Part shown: one piece after another, positions 25,872 through 35,022 of the stretch | Numbering within the stretch: position 1 is the stretch's first letter | Layout: each line of letters begins with the position of its first letter | Source: UBA5972 sp964480735 | GTDB taxonomy: Bacteria > Pseudomonadota > Alphaproteobacteria > Rhodobacterales > Rhodobacteraceae | Assembly: GCA_964480735.1 (NCBI GenBank) | Contig: CAYZQS010000003.1 | Location: 5,645 to 69,644, forward strand | DNA: 64,000 bases | Direction: 5' to 3' | Translations under genes and position numbers: made by a program | The notes under the pieces: generated by a model | What the model saw: the letters and a program-made list of their open reading frames with translations, nothing else | Database searches by the model: none | Told to the model about the DNA's origin: nothing

Positions 25872-26687
25872 ATGGCCAACACAATCCTTATCACCGGCGC
25901 ATCTGCCGGCATTGGCAAAGCAACAGTAAAATTGTTTCAACAGAAGGGTTGGAACGTTGTCGCGACGATGCGCAAACCGGATGAAGAACAAGAGTTGACC
26001 CAGCTGGACAATGTGCTGGTGACCCGTCTGGATGTGACAGATGAAGCCTCGATCAAGTCGGCGGTCAACGAAACTGTCGCCAGATTTGGCGGCATCGACG
26101 TGTTGGTTAACAACGCCGGATATGGCGCCATTGGCCCCATGGAGGCCTTTGCGATCGAAAACGTGCGTCGACAGTTTGACACCAATGTGATCGGACTGAT
26201 CGCAACCACCCAAGCAGTGTTGCCGCACATGCGGGCCGCAAAATCTGGCACAATCGTCAATATCAGCTCTATTGGTGGCAAGGTGACCTTCCCGCTGATG
26301 TCGCTATATCACGGAACCAAGTTTGCCGTTGAGGGGCTGACCGAGTCGCTGAAATTTGAGCTGGACGCAATTGGCGTCAAGACCAAGATTGTAGAGCCGG
26401 GTGCCATCAAGACGGATTTTTACAGCCGTTCGATGGACATTTCCAACGACGAAAGCATGCAAGAATACCAACCCACCGTGCAGGCCATGACAAACGCAAT
26501 GCAAGGCCAGAATAACCATGGATCAGCGCCAGAGGTGGTGGCCGAGGTGATCTGGAACGCGGCAACTGACGGAACGCCTGCGCTGCGCTACCCCGTTGGC
26601 GCGGGTGCTGCGCATTTCATTGACAACCGCAAAATGGCTGACGACGAAACGCACATGAATGGTGTGAAAGAACAGATGGGGCTTTAA
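25872..26687 (+). CDS. short-chain dehydrogenase/reductase
   Basis: The 271-residue protein is a classical SDR: nucleotide motif TGASAGIG at 8-15, DVT at 54-56, NNAG at 80-83, catalytic S133, and Y146-x3-K150 in LYHGTKFAVEGL. The V-E-P-G-A-I-K-T-D segment after the active site is usual. The length and the lack of an acidic residue-rich C-terminal extension fit an NAD(P)(H)-dependent oxidoreductase of unknown substrate. It is the last gene of the SRPBCC-tetR-SDR set. Confidence 0.88.
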   Translation: MANTILITGASAGIGKATVKLFQQKGWNVVATMRKPDEEQELTQLDNVLVTRLDVTDEASIKSAVNETVARFGGIDVLVNNAGYGAIGPMEAFAIENVRRQFDTNVIGLIATTQAVLPHMRAAKSGTIVNISSIGGKVTFPLMSLYHGTKFAVEGLTESLKFELDAIGVKTKIVEPGAIKTDFYSRSMDISNDESMQEYQPTVQAMTNAMQGQNNHGSAPEVVAEVIWNAATDGTPALRYPVGAGAAHFIDNRKMADDETHMNGVKEQMGL

Positions 26688-27520
26688 GGCGCAGCATAAC
26701 TTGTGGTCAGCAAGGGCATTGGCAATGACTTTGGGGGGCAGTCCCGGACAATTTGAAGACGGACCAAATGTCTGGGGTAGCTCAATACCAGATGTGTTGG
26801 GATCGATCATTTTTAGGCGGTGCAAGAAAAACAGTTTCTGCTTCAGTTATTGACAAAGGGAATTCGAACGAAGTTGCGTGCGGGGATGTGTCAGTTTGAG
26901 CATTGCGCAATATTCGTATAGTGAAATCACTCCGGTCACTGGCCCCGCGGGGTACAAACGTCCGCTTTTTTGATGACGTGCAGATAGAGCCGGATGTGAG
27001 GATTGTCACCGAAAAGTGAAACGGCGCGGTTTCAGGGGTATAAAGTCGACTCCGACTAAACTTGGTTGTACATTGTTGAACCGGCGGGAACGCGATTTTC
27101 TGTGAGAATAAGAGGAAACGAGAGCCCTCTTCAGGCGGCCAACCATCGTCTAAGTCGTTGAAAAGGCTTGGCGGCGAGTACCGGAATCGAACCGGTGTAC
27201 ACGGATATGCAATCCTATAGTTTGCACTGTTTTTGTTGGGTTATTTTGTAATATGAACCACGTAGAGCCCGAGGAATTACCGCGGGTCAGTTGCTGAAAG
27301 TAAAATGGTTTGAGCGAAGCAAATATTCGTTTCTGGTGCAGTGGACGACCGCTCTGAGCTCTCTTTGACAGATGCTGTGCTTTGATCGAATGTCCGCATT
27401 GCGCGAAAAAGCTATTACTTTGCACCTGTAGAATTTGGACCACCAGACGCACACCAATTCGACCTGGTCAATTTGGTTGAGCGTTTCAATCGATCTAATC
27501 AAAGTTCGTAACAACAATCC
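26688..27520. other. 833-bp gene-poor region with tRNA-Cys remnant
   Basis: No credible complete gene is visible on either strand. The sequence has short open frames with no family resemblance. A possible decayed reading frame at about 26896-27019 (plus strand) ends in DDVQIEPDVRIVTEK but I do not recognise it. The only clear feature is the 3' half of a tRNA-Cys at 27169-27215. The SDR gene and phoB converge on this region, so transcription may end here. Confidence 0.6.
27169..27215 (-). pseudogene. 3' half of tRNA-Cys (GCA), remnant
   Basis: Read on the minus strand, the 47 bases give the anticodon loop TTGCATA (anticodon GCA), the lower strand of the anticodon stem, a variable region GTGTAC, a full T arm ACCGG-TTCGATT-CCGGT, the acceptor 3' strand ACTCGCC, a discriminator and an encoded CCA. 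The matching 5' half is missing: upstream of GGA the anticodon stem stops pairing and no GGCGAGT acceptor strand follows. A 3' tRNA fragment of this length is the usual trace of integration at a tRNA gene. Confidence 0.75.
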
Positions 27521-28204
27521 CTACCCAAGTGCATAACCCCTGCCGCGCACGGTTCGAATTAGGTCCGCCGCTTCCGCACCAAGGGATTTGCGCAATCTGC
27601 CGACATGTACGTCCACCGTTCGGCTATCCACGTACACGGACCGCCCCCAAACTTTGTCCAGCAATTGATCCCGTTCGAAAACACGGCCGGGTCTTTCCAT
27701 CAGGGTTCGAAGCAGCTTGAATTCCAACGGGCCAAGGGCGACTTCCTCACCAGAAACATGCACCCGGTGGGCTTCGACATTCATTTCAATGCCACCGACG
27801 CGGATAGTATCTCCACCCCCCGATTTACTGCGCCGAAGGGTTGAACGCACGCGGGCAAGAAGCTCCGACACTGAATATGGCTTGGTGATATAGTCGTCTG
27901 CACCCACGTCCAACCCGCGAATGACATCTTCTTCTTCTCCGCGCGCGGTTAACATTATGACCGGTGTTTCACGTGTTTGCGACCGAGCGCGGATACGCCG
28001 GGCAAGCTCAAGGCCGGAGGCGCCCGGCATCATCCAGTCCAGAAGGATCAGATCAGGCACCTCTTCGGCCAATTCCAGTTCGGCCTCATCCCCGTCCTGC
28101 GCAGTCCTGACGTCATAGCCTTCCTTGCGAAGGTTATAAGCGATCACTTCGCGTTGCGCGGCTTCGTCTTCGACGACCAGAATTTGCGCGCCGGAACTAG
28201 CCAT
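27521..28204 (-). CDS. phoB: phosphate regulon response regulator
   Basis: The 227-residue protein has a receiver domain with phosphoacceptor D56 (LLDWMMPGASG) and K106-like TKP, followed by an OmpR/PhoB winged helix (about 130-227) with LEFKLLRTLMERPGRVFERDQLLDKVWG and DVHVGRLRKSL. It activates genes with Pho boxes under low phosphate when phosphorylated by PhoR. It is the last gene of the leftward pstSCAB-phoU-phoB operon and overlaps the phoU stop by eight bases. Confidence 0.95.
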   Translation of the reverse strand: MASSGAQILVVEDEAAQREVIAYNLRKEGYDVRTAQDGDEAELELAEEVPDLILLDWMMPGASGLELARRIRARSQTRETPVIMLTARGEEEDVIRGLDVGADDYITKPYSVSELLARVRSTLRRSKSGGGDTIRVGGIEMNVEAHRVHVSGEEVALGPLEFKLLRTLMERPGRVFERDQLLDKVWGRSVYVDSRTVDVHVGRLRKSLGAEAADLIRTVRGRGYALG

Positions 28205-28916
28205 CCTTTAGTTCAGAAAGGTTGACTGATGTGACGTCCTGTTTTGGGCGATCGTCCGCAGGGAAAGCACCCGTGACAAGGTAAATTGCCTGTTCAGACA
28301 GGTTGGTCGCATGATCTCCGACGCGCTCGATGTTCTTGGCGATGAAGTGAAGGTGCATTGCCGGGGCAATCGTGCGTGGGTCTTCCATCATGTGGGTCAG
28401 AAGTTCGCGGAACAATGAATTGTAAATCTGATCCGCCTCAAGATCGCGTTCGATCACGTCCTGCGCCTTGGCTAGATCGCGATTTACGTATGCGTCTAAG
28501 GCGTCAGCCAACATCGCCTCAACCACCCGCGACATCCGTCGCAGGGTTCCGTTCAATGATGATGAATACTGGAACTCTTCCAGAACAAAGGTCCGCTTGG
28601 CCATGTTGCGGGCGTAATCCCCGCAACGTTCCAAAGTGCTGGCCATGGTTAGAACAGATAACACGGTGCGCAGATCGCCAGCGTTCGGGGAACGCAGGGC
28701 GATCACACGTTCAACTTCGCCACGGATTTCCGCTTCAAGGTCATCGATGGCTTGATCACCCACCTTAACCTGCGCGGCCAGTTCAAGGTCCCCTTTTTCC
28801 AGCGCGGTCATTGCATCGCGCAGCGCGGTTTCAACCATTCCACCCATGCGCAACATCAGCGCCTGAATGCGTTCAAGGTCTTTGTCAAAAGCTGCTAAGA
28901 TATGTCCTGAATTCAT
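28197..28916 (-). CDS. phoU: phosphate signalling complex protein PhoU
   Basis: The 239-residue protein is built of two PhoU helical repeats, each with the metal-binding E/D-x3-D pattern (DLEAEIRGEVERVIALR and VIERDLEADQIYNSLFRELL). It restrains PhoR signalling and Pst transport when phosphate is plentiful, acting at the inner face of the membrane. It lies between pstB and phoB, nine bases after pstB, as usual in alphaproteobacteria. Confidence 0.94.
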   Translation of the reverse strand: MNSGHILAAFDKDLERIQALMLRMGGMVETALRDAMTALEKGDLELAAQVKVGDQAIDDLEAEIRGEVERVIALRSPNAGDLRTVLSVLTMASTLERCGDYARNMAKRTFVLEEFQYSSSLNGTLRRMSRVVEAMLADALDAYVNRDLAKAQDVIERDLEADQIYNSLFRELLTHMMEDPRTIAPAMHLHFIAKNIERVGDHATNLSEQAIYLVTGAFPADDRPKQDVTSVNLSELKDG

Positions 28917-28925
28917 GTTTCTACC

Positions 28926-29723
28926 CTAACCGATCCGTCCGGTGATGTAAGCCTCGGTCCGTGGGTCCGAAGGTCTGGTGAAAATATCGTCCGTAGCGCC
29001 GTATTCCACAAGATTGCCCAAGTGGAAGAACGCCGTGCGCTGGCTGACGCGCGCAGCTTGCTGCATCGAGTGGGTGACGATGACGACTGAAAAGCGGGAC
29101 GACAGGTCTTGGATCAACTCCTCGATCTGGGCCGTCGCGATTGGGTCAAGCGCCGAACATGGCTCGTCCATCAGCAAAACCTCGGGCCGGGTCGCGATTG
29201 CACGCGCAATGCACAGGCGTTGCTGCTGACCGCCGGAAAGCCCTGTTCCCGGCGTGTTCAACCGGTCCTTCACCTCACCCCAAAGGGCGGCGCGACGTAG
29301 CGCCTTTTCAACGATCCCATCAAGCTCGGCCCGGTCTTTGGCCAGCCCGTGAATGCGTGGGCCATAAGCAACGTTGTCAAAGATTGACTTAGGAAAAGGG
29401 TTTGGTTTTTGGAACACCATGCCGACGCGCGCACGCAATTGGACCGGATCGATATTTGGATCGTAAATGTCTTCGCCATCCAGTGTGACATCGCCCGACA
29501 CCCGACAGATCGGGATCGTGTCGTTCATGCGGTTAATGCACCGCAGGAAAGTCGACTTACCACAACCCGACGGTCCGATAAACGCCGTCACCTGACGGTC
29601 CGGGATATCGACTGAGACATCGTGAAGCGCTTGAGTGTCCGCGTAAAACACATCGACATTCTTCGCTGTGATCTTGGGCGTGGCCGTTTCGACGGCATTC
29701 TCCATCTTCGTCTCCAGGTTCAT
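28926..29723 (-). CDS. pstB: phosphate ABC transporter ATP-binding protein
   Basis: The roughly 265-residue ATPase has Walker A GPSGCGKST, the Q-loop region FQKPNPFPKSIFDNV, the signature LSGGQQQRLCIARA, Walker B EVLLMDEPCSALD and the switch histidine in VIVTHSMQQAARVS. FPKSIFDNVAYGPRIHG is diagnostic of PstB. I chose the ATG at 29723, which overlaps the pstA stop (TGATG) and has GAGG nine bases upstream; ATG 29729 is also possible. Confidence 0.95.
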   Translation of the reverse strand: MNLETKMENAVETATPKITAKNVDVFYADTQALHDVSVDIPDRQVTAFIGPSGCGKSTFLRCINRMNDTIPICRVSGDVTLDGEDIYDPNIDPVQLRARVGMVFQKPNPFPKSIFDNVAYGPRIHGLAKDRAELDGIVEKALRRAALWGEVKDRLNTPGTGLSGGQQQRLCIARAIATRPEVLLMDEPCSALDPIATAQIEELIQDLSSRFSVVIVTHSMQQAARVSQRTAFFHLGNLVEYGATDDIFTRPSDPRTEAYITGRIG

Positions 29724-31018
29724 CACCATTTCCTCTCAAATTTACTGCGCAGGAAAATCGCGAGTGCATTCATTGTTATCAGGAACCCAAGCAACACAAG
29801 GATGGCTGCCGAGGTGCGGCTGGCAAATCCGCGTTCCGGGCTGTCGGCCCAGATGAAGATCTGCGTTGGAAGGGCGGTGGCGCTGGACAGCGGGCCGTCG
29901 GGCGCGGATGTGATAAAGGCGTTCATACCGATCAGCAAAAGCGGTGCGGTTTCGCCAAGGGCCTGGGCAAGGCCGATGATTGTTCCGGTCAAAATGCCCG
30001 GCATAGCGAGCGGCAGGACGTGGCCGAAAACCGTTTGCTGTGGCGACGCGCCAAGCCCAAGGGCGGCTTCGCGAATGGACGGCGGCACCGATTTCAGGGC
30101 AGCGCGGGTCGCGATGATGATTGTGGGCATTGTCATCAGAGCAAGGGTCATTCCGCCGACCAATGGGGCCGAACGTGGCAGACCAAACCAGCCGATGAAG
30201 ACCGATAGCGCCAAAAGGCCGAAGACAACGGACGGCACGGCGGCAAGGTTGTTGATGTTCACCTCGATCAAATTGCTGAACCGGTTCTTCGGTGCGAATT
30301 CTTCAAGGTAGATCGCGGCACCAATGCCCAGAGGGAACGAGATCAGGAAACAGACCAACAACGCCCAGGCCGACCCGATCAGCGCACCCTTTAGACCCGC
30401 AAGCTCCGGAAACCGGCTGTCGGCATTTGTCAGCAAGCCCCAGTTCAGCGGTTTTGATATCGTATCTGCCGCGATCAACTGGTCAAACATCGCGATCTGC
30501 TGATCGTTCAGGCGGCGGTTTTCTTCGGGGGTTTCGGGATCAATACCGCCCTTGTTTAGCTGATCGTAGGGGTCCGAAACAGGTACCGTCAGTTCAATTG
30601 TTTGGCCAATCAGGTTTGGATCCGCGACCACCAGATCACGCAGGTGAAATTGCGCCCCATTGGACAGAATTTTTTCGACCTGTTTCTTGGTCGCACGATC
30701 AGACATATCGACGTCTGGAAGGTGCCGGGCCAGAGATGCAGCTAGGGCATCGTCAAACCCGCCACGCGGCAGGCGATTTTCCTGAATTTCGTCAGGATCA
30801 ACGAACACATCAAACGTGACATGGGTTTGCACAAATGCGCTGTGTCCCGATGCGACCAGTGAAATCACAAGGGTCGCAAGCATCAGGAACGCAAAGCAAA
30901 TGGCTGAAAGGCCAAGACCCTTCAGGACGCGCTCTTTTCGTTTGCGCCGCACCAGTGAGGCCTGAACCAATTCAATCGTTGTTGGTTGGTTTTCCATGTT
31001 TTTATCCGCCTCAGTCAT
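29723..31018 (-). CDS. pstA: phosphate ABC transporter permease PstA (long form)
   Basis: The roughly 431-residue permease has the binding-protein-dependent transport domain in its C-terminal 250 residues, with six membrane segments and the EAA loop REAALGLGASPQQTVFGHVLPLAMPGILTG. The first 170 residues form an N-terminal membrane segment plus a soluble domain that E. coli PstA lacks; this long form is normal in alphaproteobacteria. A GTG at 31027 could be the start instead of ATG 31018. It overlaps pstC by eight bases. Confidence 0.94.
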   Translation of the reverse strand: MTEADKNMENQPTTIELVQASLVRRKRKERVLKGLGLSAICFAFLMLATLVISLVASGHSAFVQTHVTFDVFVDPDEIQENRLPRGGFDDALAASLARHLPDVDMSDRATKKQVEKILSNGAQFHLRDLVVADPNLIGQTIELTVPVSDPYDQLNKGGIDPETPEENRRLNDQQIAMFDQLIAADTISKPLNWGLLTNADSRFPELAGLKGALIGSAWALLVCFLISFPLGIGAAIYLEEFAPKNRFSNLIEVNINNLAAVPSVVFGLLALSVFIGWFGLPRSAPLVGGMTLALMTMPTIIIATRAALKSVPPSIREAALGLGASPQQTVFGHVLPLAMPGILTGTIIGLAQALGETAPLLLIGMNAFITSAPDGPLSSATALPTQIFIWADSPERGFASRTSAAILVLLGFLITMNALAIFLRSKFERKW

Positions 31019-32387
31019 AGGCTTCACGATATTTGTGCACGATCCGGATCGCGAGGATGTTGATGCAAAGGGTCACAAGGAAAAGCATCATCCCAAGCGC
31101 GAAAGCAGCCAGCGTTTTCGGATTGTCAAAGGCGGTGTCGCCGATCAGCAAGGTCACGATCTGGACCGTCACGGTCGTCACACTGTCCAGCGGGTTCAGC
31201 GTCAGACGCGCAATCAAACCAGCGGCCATCACCACGATCATCGTTTCCCCAATCGCCCGGCTAACGGCCAAAAGAACGCCGCCCATGATGCCGGGAATGG
31301 CAGCAGGGAACAGAACCTTTGTCATCGCCTCACCTTTTGTGGACCCAAGCGCCAGCGCCCCGTCGCGCAAGGATTGCGGGACCGCGGAAATTGCATCATC
31401 CGCAAAAGATGTTATGAACGGGATCAACATCACGCCCATAACGACACCCGCCGCCAGGGCAGAATTCGGCGCGACATCAAGGCCAAGGTTCGCGCCGAAA
31501 CTGCGCAACGCCGGGGCAATCACCAAAATGGCGAAGAAGCCATATACGACCGTCGGCACTCCGGCGAGGATTTCAAGAAGCGGCTTTGCCGCCGCGCGGA
31601 ACCGTCGGTGCGCGAATTCGTTCAAATAGACGGCTGCGAAAAGACCGGTGGGAACCGCAACCGTCAACGCCACAACTGTGACGACCAAAGTGCCAATCAG
31701 CACCGGTATCCAGCCAAACGCACCGGACGCGGCGACCTGATCTTCGCGGATCGGGATCTGCGGCTCCCAATTCAGACCGAAAAGGAATTCGGTCAGCGGC
31801 ACTTTGTTTAGAAACTTGATCGTCTCAAACAACAGGGCCGAAACGATGCCAATCGTGGTCAGGATCGCGACAACCGAACAAAATACCATCAACCCGTGGA
31901 TCAAACGTTCGCTTCCCTGACGGGCGCGCATTTCTGGGCTTAACCGCGCGCGGCGCAGGGAAAGAATGGCGAGTGATACGATCACAATCGTTGCGATCAA
32001 CAGGATGCTTGAGACCGACCGCAAGGAATTCAAGCGATCCGCGGCCTCTTGTTTCCACGGCTCCGGTTCCCCAAACACCCGCCCGCCAGCAAGCGACTGG
32101 ATTTCCGTCAAAACCAAACTGACAGCACCCGCGCCATCGCCTTCAAACGCTTGCGCAGGAACGCCCGCCAAAATCATGCGCTCGATCACGGCGCCGTCCA
32201 AGAACATCCAAAGCAGGGTGATCGCCATGACCGGAATGATCACCGCCAGTCCTGCAAACAACCCGTGATATCCGGGGCTGGAATGCAAGGTCGCACCGCC
32301 TGCACGCAACGAGGTCGCGGCGCGGCAGTTGATGACATAGGCAAGCGTTGCGCCGATGATCAGCAAAAGAAAAGGCAAGATCGTCAT
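31011..32387 (-). CDS. pstC: phosphate ABC transporter permease PstC (long form)
   Basis: The 458-residue permease has an extended N-terminal region with two membrane segments and a periplasmic loop, then the canonical permease domain (about 190-458) with six segments and the EAA loop LRDGALALGSTKGEAMTKVLFPAAIPGIMGG. It passes phosphate across the inner membrane together with PstA. It is separated from pstS by 60 bp holding a strong hairpin. Confidence 0.94.
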   Translation of the reverse strand: MTILPFLLLIIGATLAYVINCRAATSLRAGGATLHSSPGYHGLFAGLAVIIPVMAITLLWMFLDGAVIERMILAGVPAQAFEGDGAGAVSLVLTEIQSLAGGRVFGEPEPWKQEAADRLNSLRSVSSILLIATIVIVSLAILSLRRARLSPEMRARQGSERLIHGLMVFCSVVAILTTIGIVSALLFETIKFLNKVPLTEFLFGLNWEPQIPIREDQVAASGAFGWIPVLIGTLVVTVVALTVAVPTGLFAAVYLNEFAHRRFRAAAKPLLEILAGVPTVVYGFFAILVIAPALRSFGANLGLDVAPNSALAAGVVMGVMLIPFITSFADDAISAVPQSLRDGALALGSTKGEAMTKVLFPAAIPGIMGGVLLAVSRAIGETMIVVMAAGLIARLTLNPLDSVTTVTVQIVTLLIGDTAFDNPKTLAAFALGMMLFLVTLCINILAIRIVHKYREAYD

Positions 32388-32409
32388 GGGGCGGTGCCCT
32401 AAAGAAAAT

Positions 32410-32430
32410 GCCGGGCCACGGCGGCCCGGC
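32410..32430 (-). terminator. hairpin between pstS and pstC, attenuator-like
   Basis: GCCGGGCC and GGCCCGGC pair perfectly around a five-base loop, and on the minus strand the stem is followed by ATTTTCTTT. A hairpin here would lower expression of the transporter subunits relative to the binding protein or protect the pstS message; both are common in binding-protein operons. Confidence 0.7.
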
Positions 32431-32447
32431 AGGATTGGCAGGTTAAG

Positions 32448-33476
32448 TTAGTTCATTTCCATCGAAACGCCGTCTAAAACGGTGTCCTGAATGTCATAGC
32501 GCGCGTCATCAGACAGCGCGACAAGACCGCGTTCCGCCAGATATCCGTCGGCTTCAAGCGCATCGTCGGACATGTATTCCGCAATGAATTCTTCCAGGTT
32601 CGGGATCACACCGCGATGCGCGTTCTTGAAATAAACGTACAAGGGGCGCGAGATTGGATAGCTTTTGTCCGCAATCGAATCGGTTGACGGCGCAATGCCT
32701 TCGATCTGAACGCCTTTCAGAACATCAAGGTTTTCATACAGGAACGAATACCCGAAAATCCCTACCGCGTTTTCGTCCGCATTCAAGCGCTGAACGATCA
32801 GGTTATCGTTTTCACCGGCTTCAACAAACGGTCCGTCCTGTCGCATGCGCGAGCAGTTTTCCTTGACCCATTTGCTGTCAAAACCGCCTTCTTTGACAAA
32901 GGCCAAGTGCTTACACCCTTCGTGCATCGCCAATTCAACAAAAGCGTCGCGTGTGCCGGAAGTTGGCGGCGGGCCATAGGTCAAAATTTCAATTGCTGGA
33001 AGGTCTGGGTTCACATCCGCCCAAGTCTTGTTCGGGTTATCAGCCCATTCACCGTTCACAGGAACCTGCGCTGCAAGTGCCAGATAAATGTCTTCAAGCG
33101 ACAGGTTCCAATCCTCACCGCTGTCGCGCGATACGGCCATAGAAAGACCGTCAAACCCAATCAGTGCTTCGCTGATGTCGGAAACACCGTTTGATTGGCA
33201 AAGTTCATATTCGGATGACTTCATCGCGCGCGATGCGCCTGTCACATCAGGAAACCCTTCGCCGATACCGCCACAAAAAATCTTCATCCCACCACCGGTT
33301 CCGGTGGACTCAACGATCGGTGAGGGTGACCCGGTTAGGTTGACAAAATTCTCGGCAACGGCTTGCGTGTATGGAAATACCGTAGACGATCCGACGATCC
33401 GAATTTCATCGCGTGCAAGTGCAGGTATAGCAATTGCAGTTGCGCAAATCGCTGTGACAAGAGTTCTGGTTAGCAT
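32448..33476 (-). CDS. pstS: phosphate ABC transporter substrate-binding protein
   Basis: The 342-residue protein has a signal peptide (LTRTLVTAICATAIAIPALA) and the PstS-like opening DEIRIVGSSTVFPYTQAVAENF. STGTGGGMKIFCGG and GASRAMKSSEYELCQSNG form the phosphate-binding cleft of this family. It is periplasmic and delivers phosphate to PstCA. It heads the leftward operon and diverges from phoR across 176 bp that contain a Pho box. Confidence 0.94.
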   Translation of the reverse strand: MLTRTLVTAICATAIAIPALARDEIRIVGSSTVFPYTQAVAENFVNLTGSPSPIVESTGTGGGMKIFCGGIGEGFPDVTGASRAMKSSEYELCQSNGVSDISEALIGFDGLSMAVSRDSGEDWNLSLEDIYLALAAQVPVNGEWADNPNKTWADVNPDLPAIEILTYGPPPTSGTRDAFVELAMHEGCKHLAFVKEGGFDSKWVKENCSRMRQDGPFVEAGENDNLIVQRLNADENAVGIFGYSFLYENLDVLKGVQIEGIAPSTDSIADKSYPISRPLYVYFKNAHRGVIPNLEEFIAEYMSDDALEADGYLAERGLVALSDDARYDIQDTVLDGVSMEMN

Positions 33477-33557
33477 GTCTGCTCCAATTCGTTTACATCC
33501 CGCCCCCTTGGCGGTGCCCTATGCCTAGCGGGCCTTCGTGACACTTATGCAAAGATT

Positions 33558-33575
33558 CTGTAACAGTTTTGTAAC
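33558..33575. promoter_or_regulatory. Pho box in the pstS-phoR intergenic region
   Basis: CTGTAAC and TTGTAAC are direct 7-bp repeats separated by four bases, the PhoB-binding pattern. The box lies 82 bp upstream of pstS and 78 bp upstream of phoR. Its direct-repeat orientation points toward phoR on the plus strand, yet pstS is the expected PhoB target. Confidence 0.7.
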
Positions 33576-33652
33576 GTCTTAAGATTTTTCGGCGCGCTCT
33601 CGAATGTGTTGGCAATCTTCTGTAGAGAACCATCAGAACTGGAGTTTGACAT

Positions 33653-34663
33653 TTGGATTTTGAGTTCATCGAAGCCATACCATTGCCCGCTTTCGTTGTT
33701 TCGGCGGATGACCTCATTGCAGCTGCAAATTCAGCGTTTCTGGGACTGCTTCCACACGCCCGCATTGGACGCAGTTATCTGACCGTGCTGCGGCAACCCG
33801 TGCTCGTGTCGCTGATTGGTGGCCTGAGATCGGATGGCCAGCCAGAAGCGATCCAACTGGCACTAAAAGGCGAGCGCGAGGGTCTTTACAGTGCCACCGG
33901 CTCCAACCTGGGTGATGGCGAGGTATTGATTTGTATTCAGGACACAAACGAAACTGCCGTGGCCATTCAAATGCGTCAGAACTTCGTGGCCGATTTAAGC
34001 CACGAACTAAAAACACCGCTGACGGCCATTTCGGGCATCCTGGAAACCTGTGATGGCGACCCCGATGCGATGGCGCATTTCCTTCCCACTATGTCGGGTG
34101 AACTGGACCGAATGAAACGATTGGTCGACGATTTGCTGACCTTGTCGCGTGTCGAGGCGAACGAACGGCGTAGCCCGAACCAGACTATTGTGCTGCAAGA
34201 TGTCGTGGCAAAGGCCTGCGCGCCTTTGGCAGTGCTCGCAGAAAAATTGGAAGTTCGAATTGAAACGACATTGCCAAGTGACCCATACCACTTCCAGGGC
34301 CATGAAGATGAAGTCGTAAGAGCGATAGCGAACCTTGTCGAAAATGCACTGAGGTACGGGAATGAGGGCGGATACGTTCGAATTGCCGGCAGTATGAACA
34401 ATCTGGGAGGCGGCGCATCAAACGTCACAATTGAGGTGAGCGATGACGGCCCCGGCGTTGATAGCCACCACATTCCCCGTCTGACAGAACGTTTCTATCG
34501 CATCGATGCACATCGATCACGCGATACCGGTGGAAGCGGGCTGGGACTCGCCATAGTAAAACACATTGTGAACCACCACCGCGGGCAAATTAAGTTCGAA
34601 AGCCAGCCCAATCACGGATCAACGGTTATACTGACACTTCCGGTCGAACAAAGCGGGTCATAG
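33653..34663 (+). CDS. phoR: phosphate regulon sensor histidine kinase
   Basis: The 336-residue kinase starts with a PAS-like sensor region (about 1-105), then the H-box DLSHELKTPL with phosphorylated H117, and the ATPase domain with N-box NLVENALRYGNEGG, G1 VSDDGPGVD and G2 GGSGLGLAI. No membrane segment is visible, unlike E. coli PhoR, so it should be cytoplasmic and sense Pst/PhoU state by contact. It starts with TTG at 33653, eight bases after GGAG. It is divergent from pstS. Confidence 0.9.
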   Translation: MDFEFIEAIPLPAFVVSADDLIAAANSAFLGLLPHARIGRSYLTVLRQPVLVSLIGGLRSDGQPEAIQLALKGEREGLYSATGSNLGDGEVLICIQDTNETAVAIQMRQNFVADLSHELKTPLTAISGILETCDGDPDAMAHFLPTMSGELDRMKRLVDDLLTLSRVEANERRSPNQTIVLQDVVAKACAPLAVLAEKLEVRIETTLPSDPYHFQGHEDEVVRAIANLVENALRYGNEGGYVRIAGSMNNLGGGASNVTIEVSDDGPGVDSHHIPRLTERFYRIDAHRSRDTGGSGLGLAIVKHIVNHHRGQIKFESQPNHGSTVILTLPVEQSGS

Positions 34664-35022
34664 CGTTATTCAGCAGCGGTAATCGAACGGACTTGCCTTC
34701 AGCTTGGCGTTATACGTTCCAGGTTAATTCACGTTCTTAGAGCTTCCATGTGACGTAAAGCAGAGGTTGCACCATCTTTTTGAAAATACCGCTTAGTCCC
34801 GCAATGCCGACAATTTTGTGGAGCGTCGCGAAAGATCCTATCGGGAATTCAATCTATCCCGTCACCAGAACGCTCGATTGAGCTGAATATCCGCACCACT
34901 GAAATTTAAGTGTATGAAACTTCAGGCAAAAATTTCGAAGTAATCTTTGGTTTGCGGAATTATCCAAAAAGCTACCTAGCAAAAAGATTGGACGTACAGC
35001 GAGATAACTGTTGAAGACTATT
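34664..35022. other. 359-bp intergenic region between phoR and the lacI-type gene
   Basis: The two genes converge here. I see no gene, no RNA gene and no strong terminator hairpin; the sequence is more AT-rich than its surroundings. Confidence 0.5.

Noticed and set aside
27150..27517. Minus-strand open frames around the tRNA-Cys remnant
   Set aside because: They have no family resemblance and run through the tRNA fragment, so they are chance frames.
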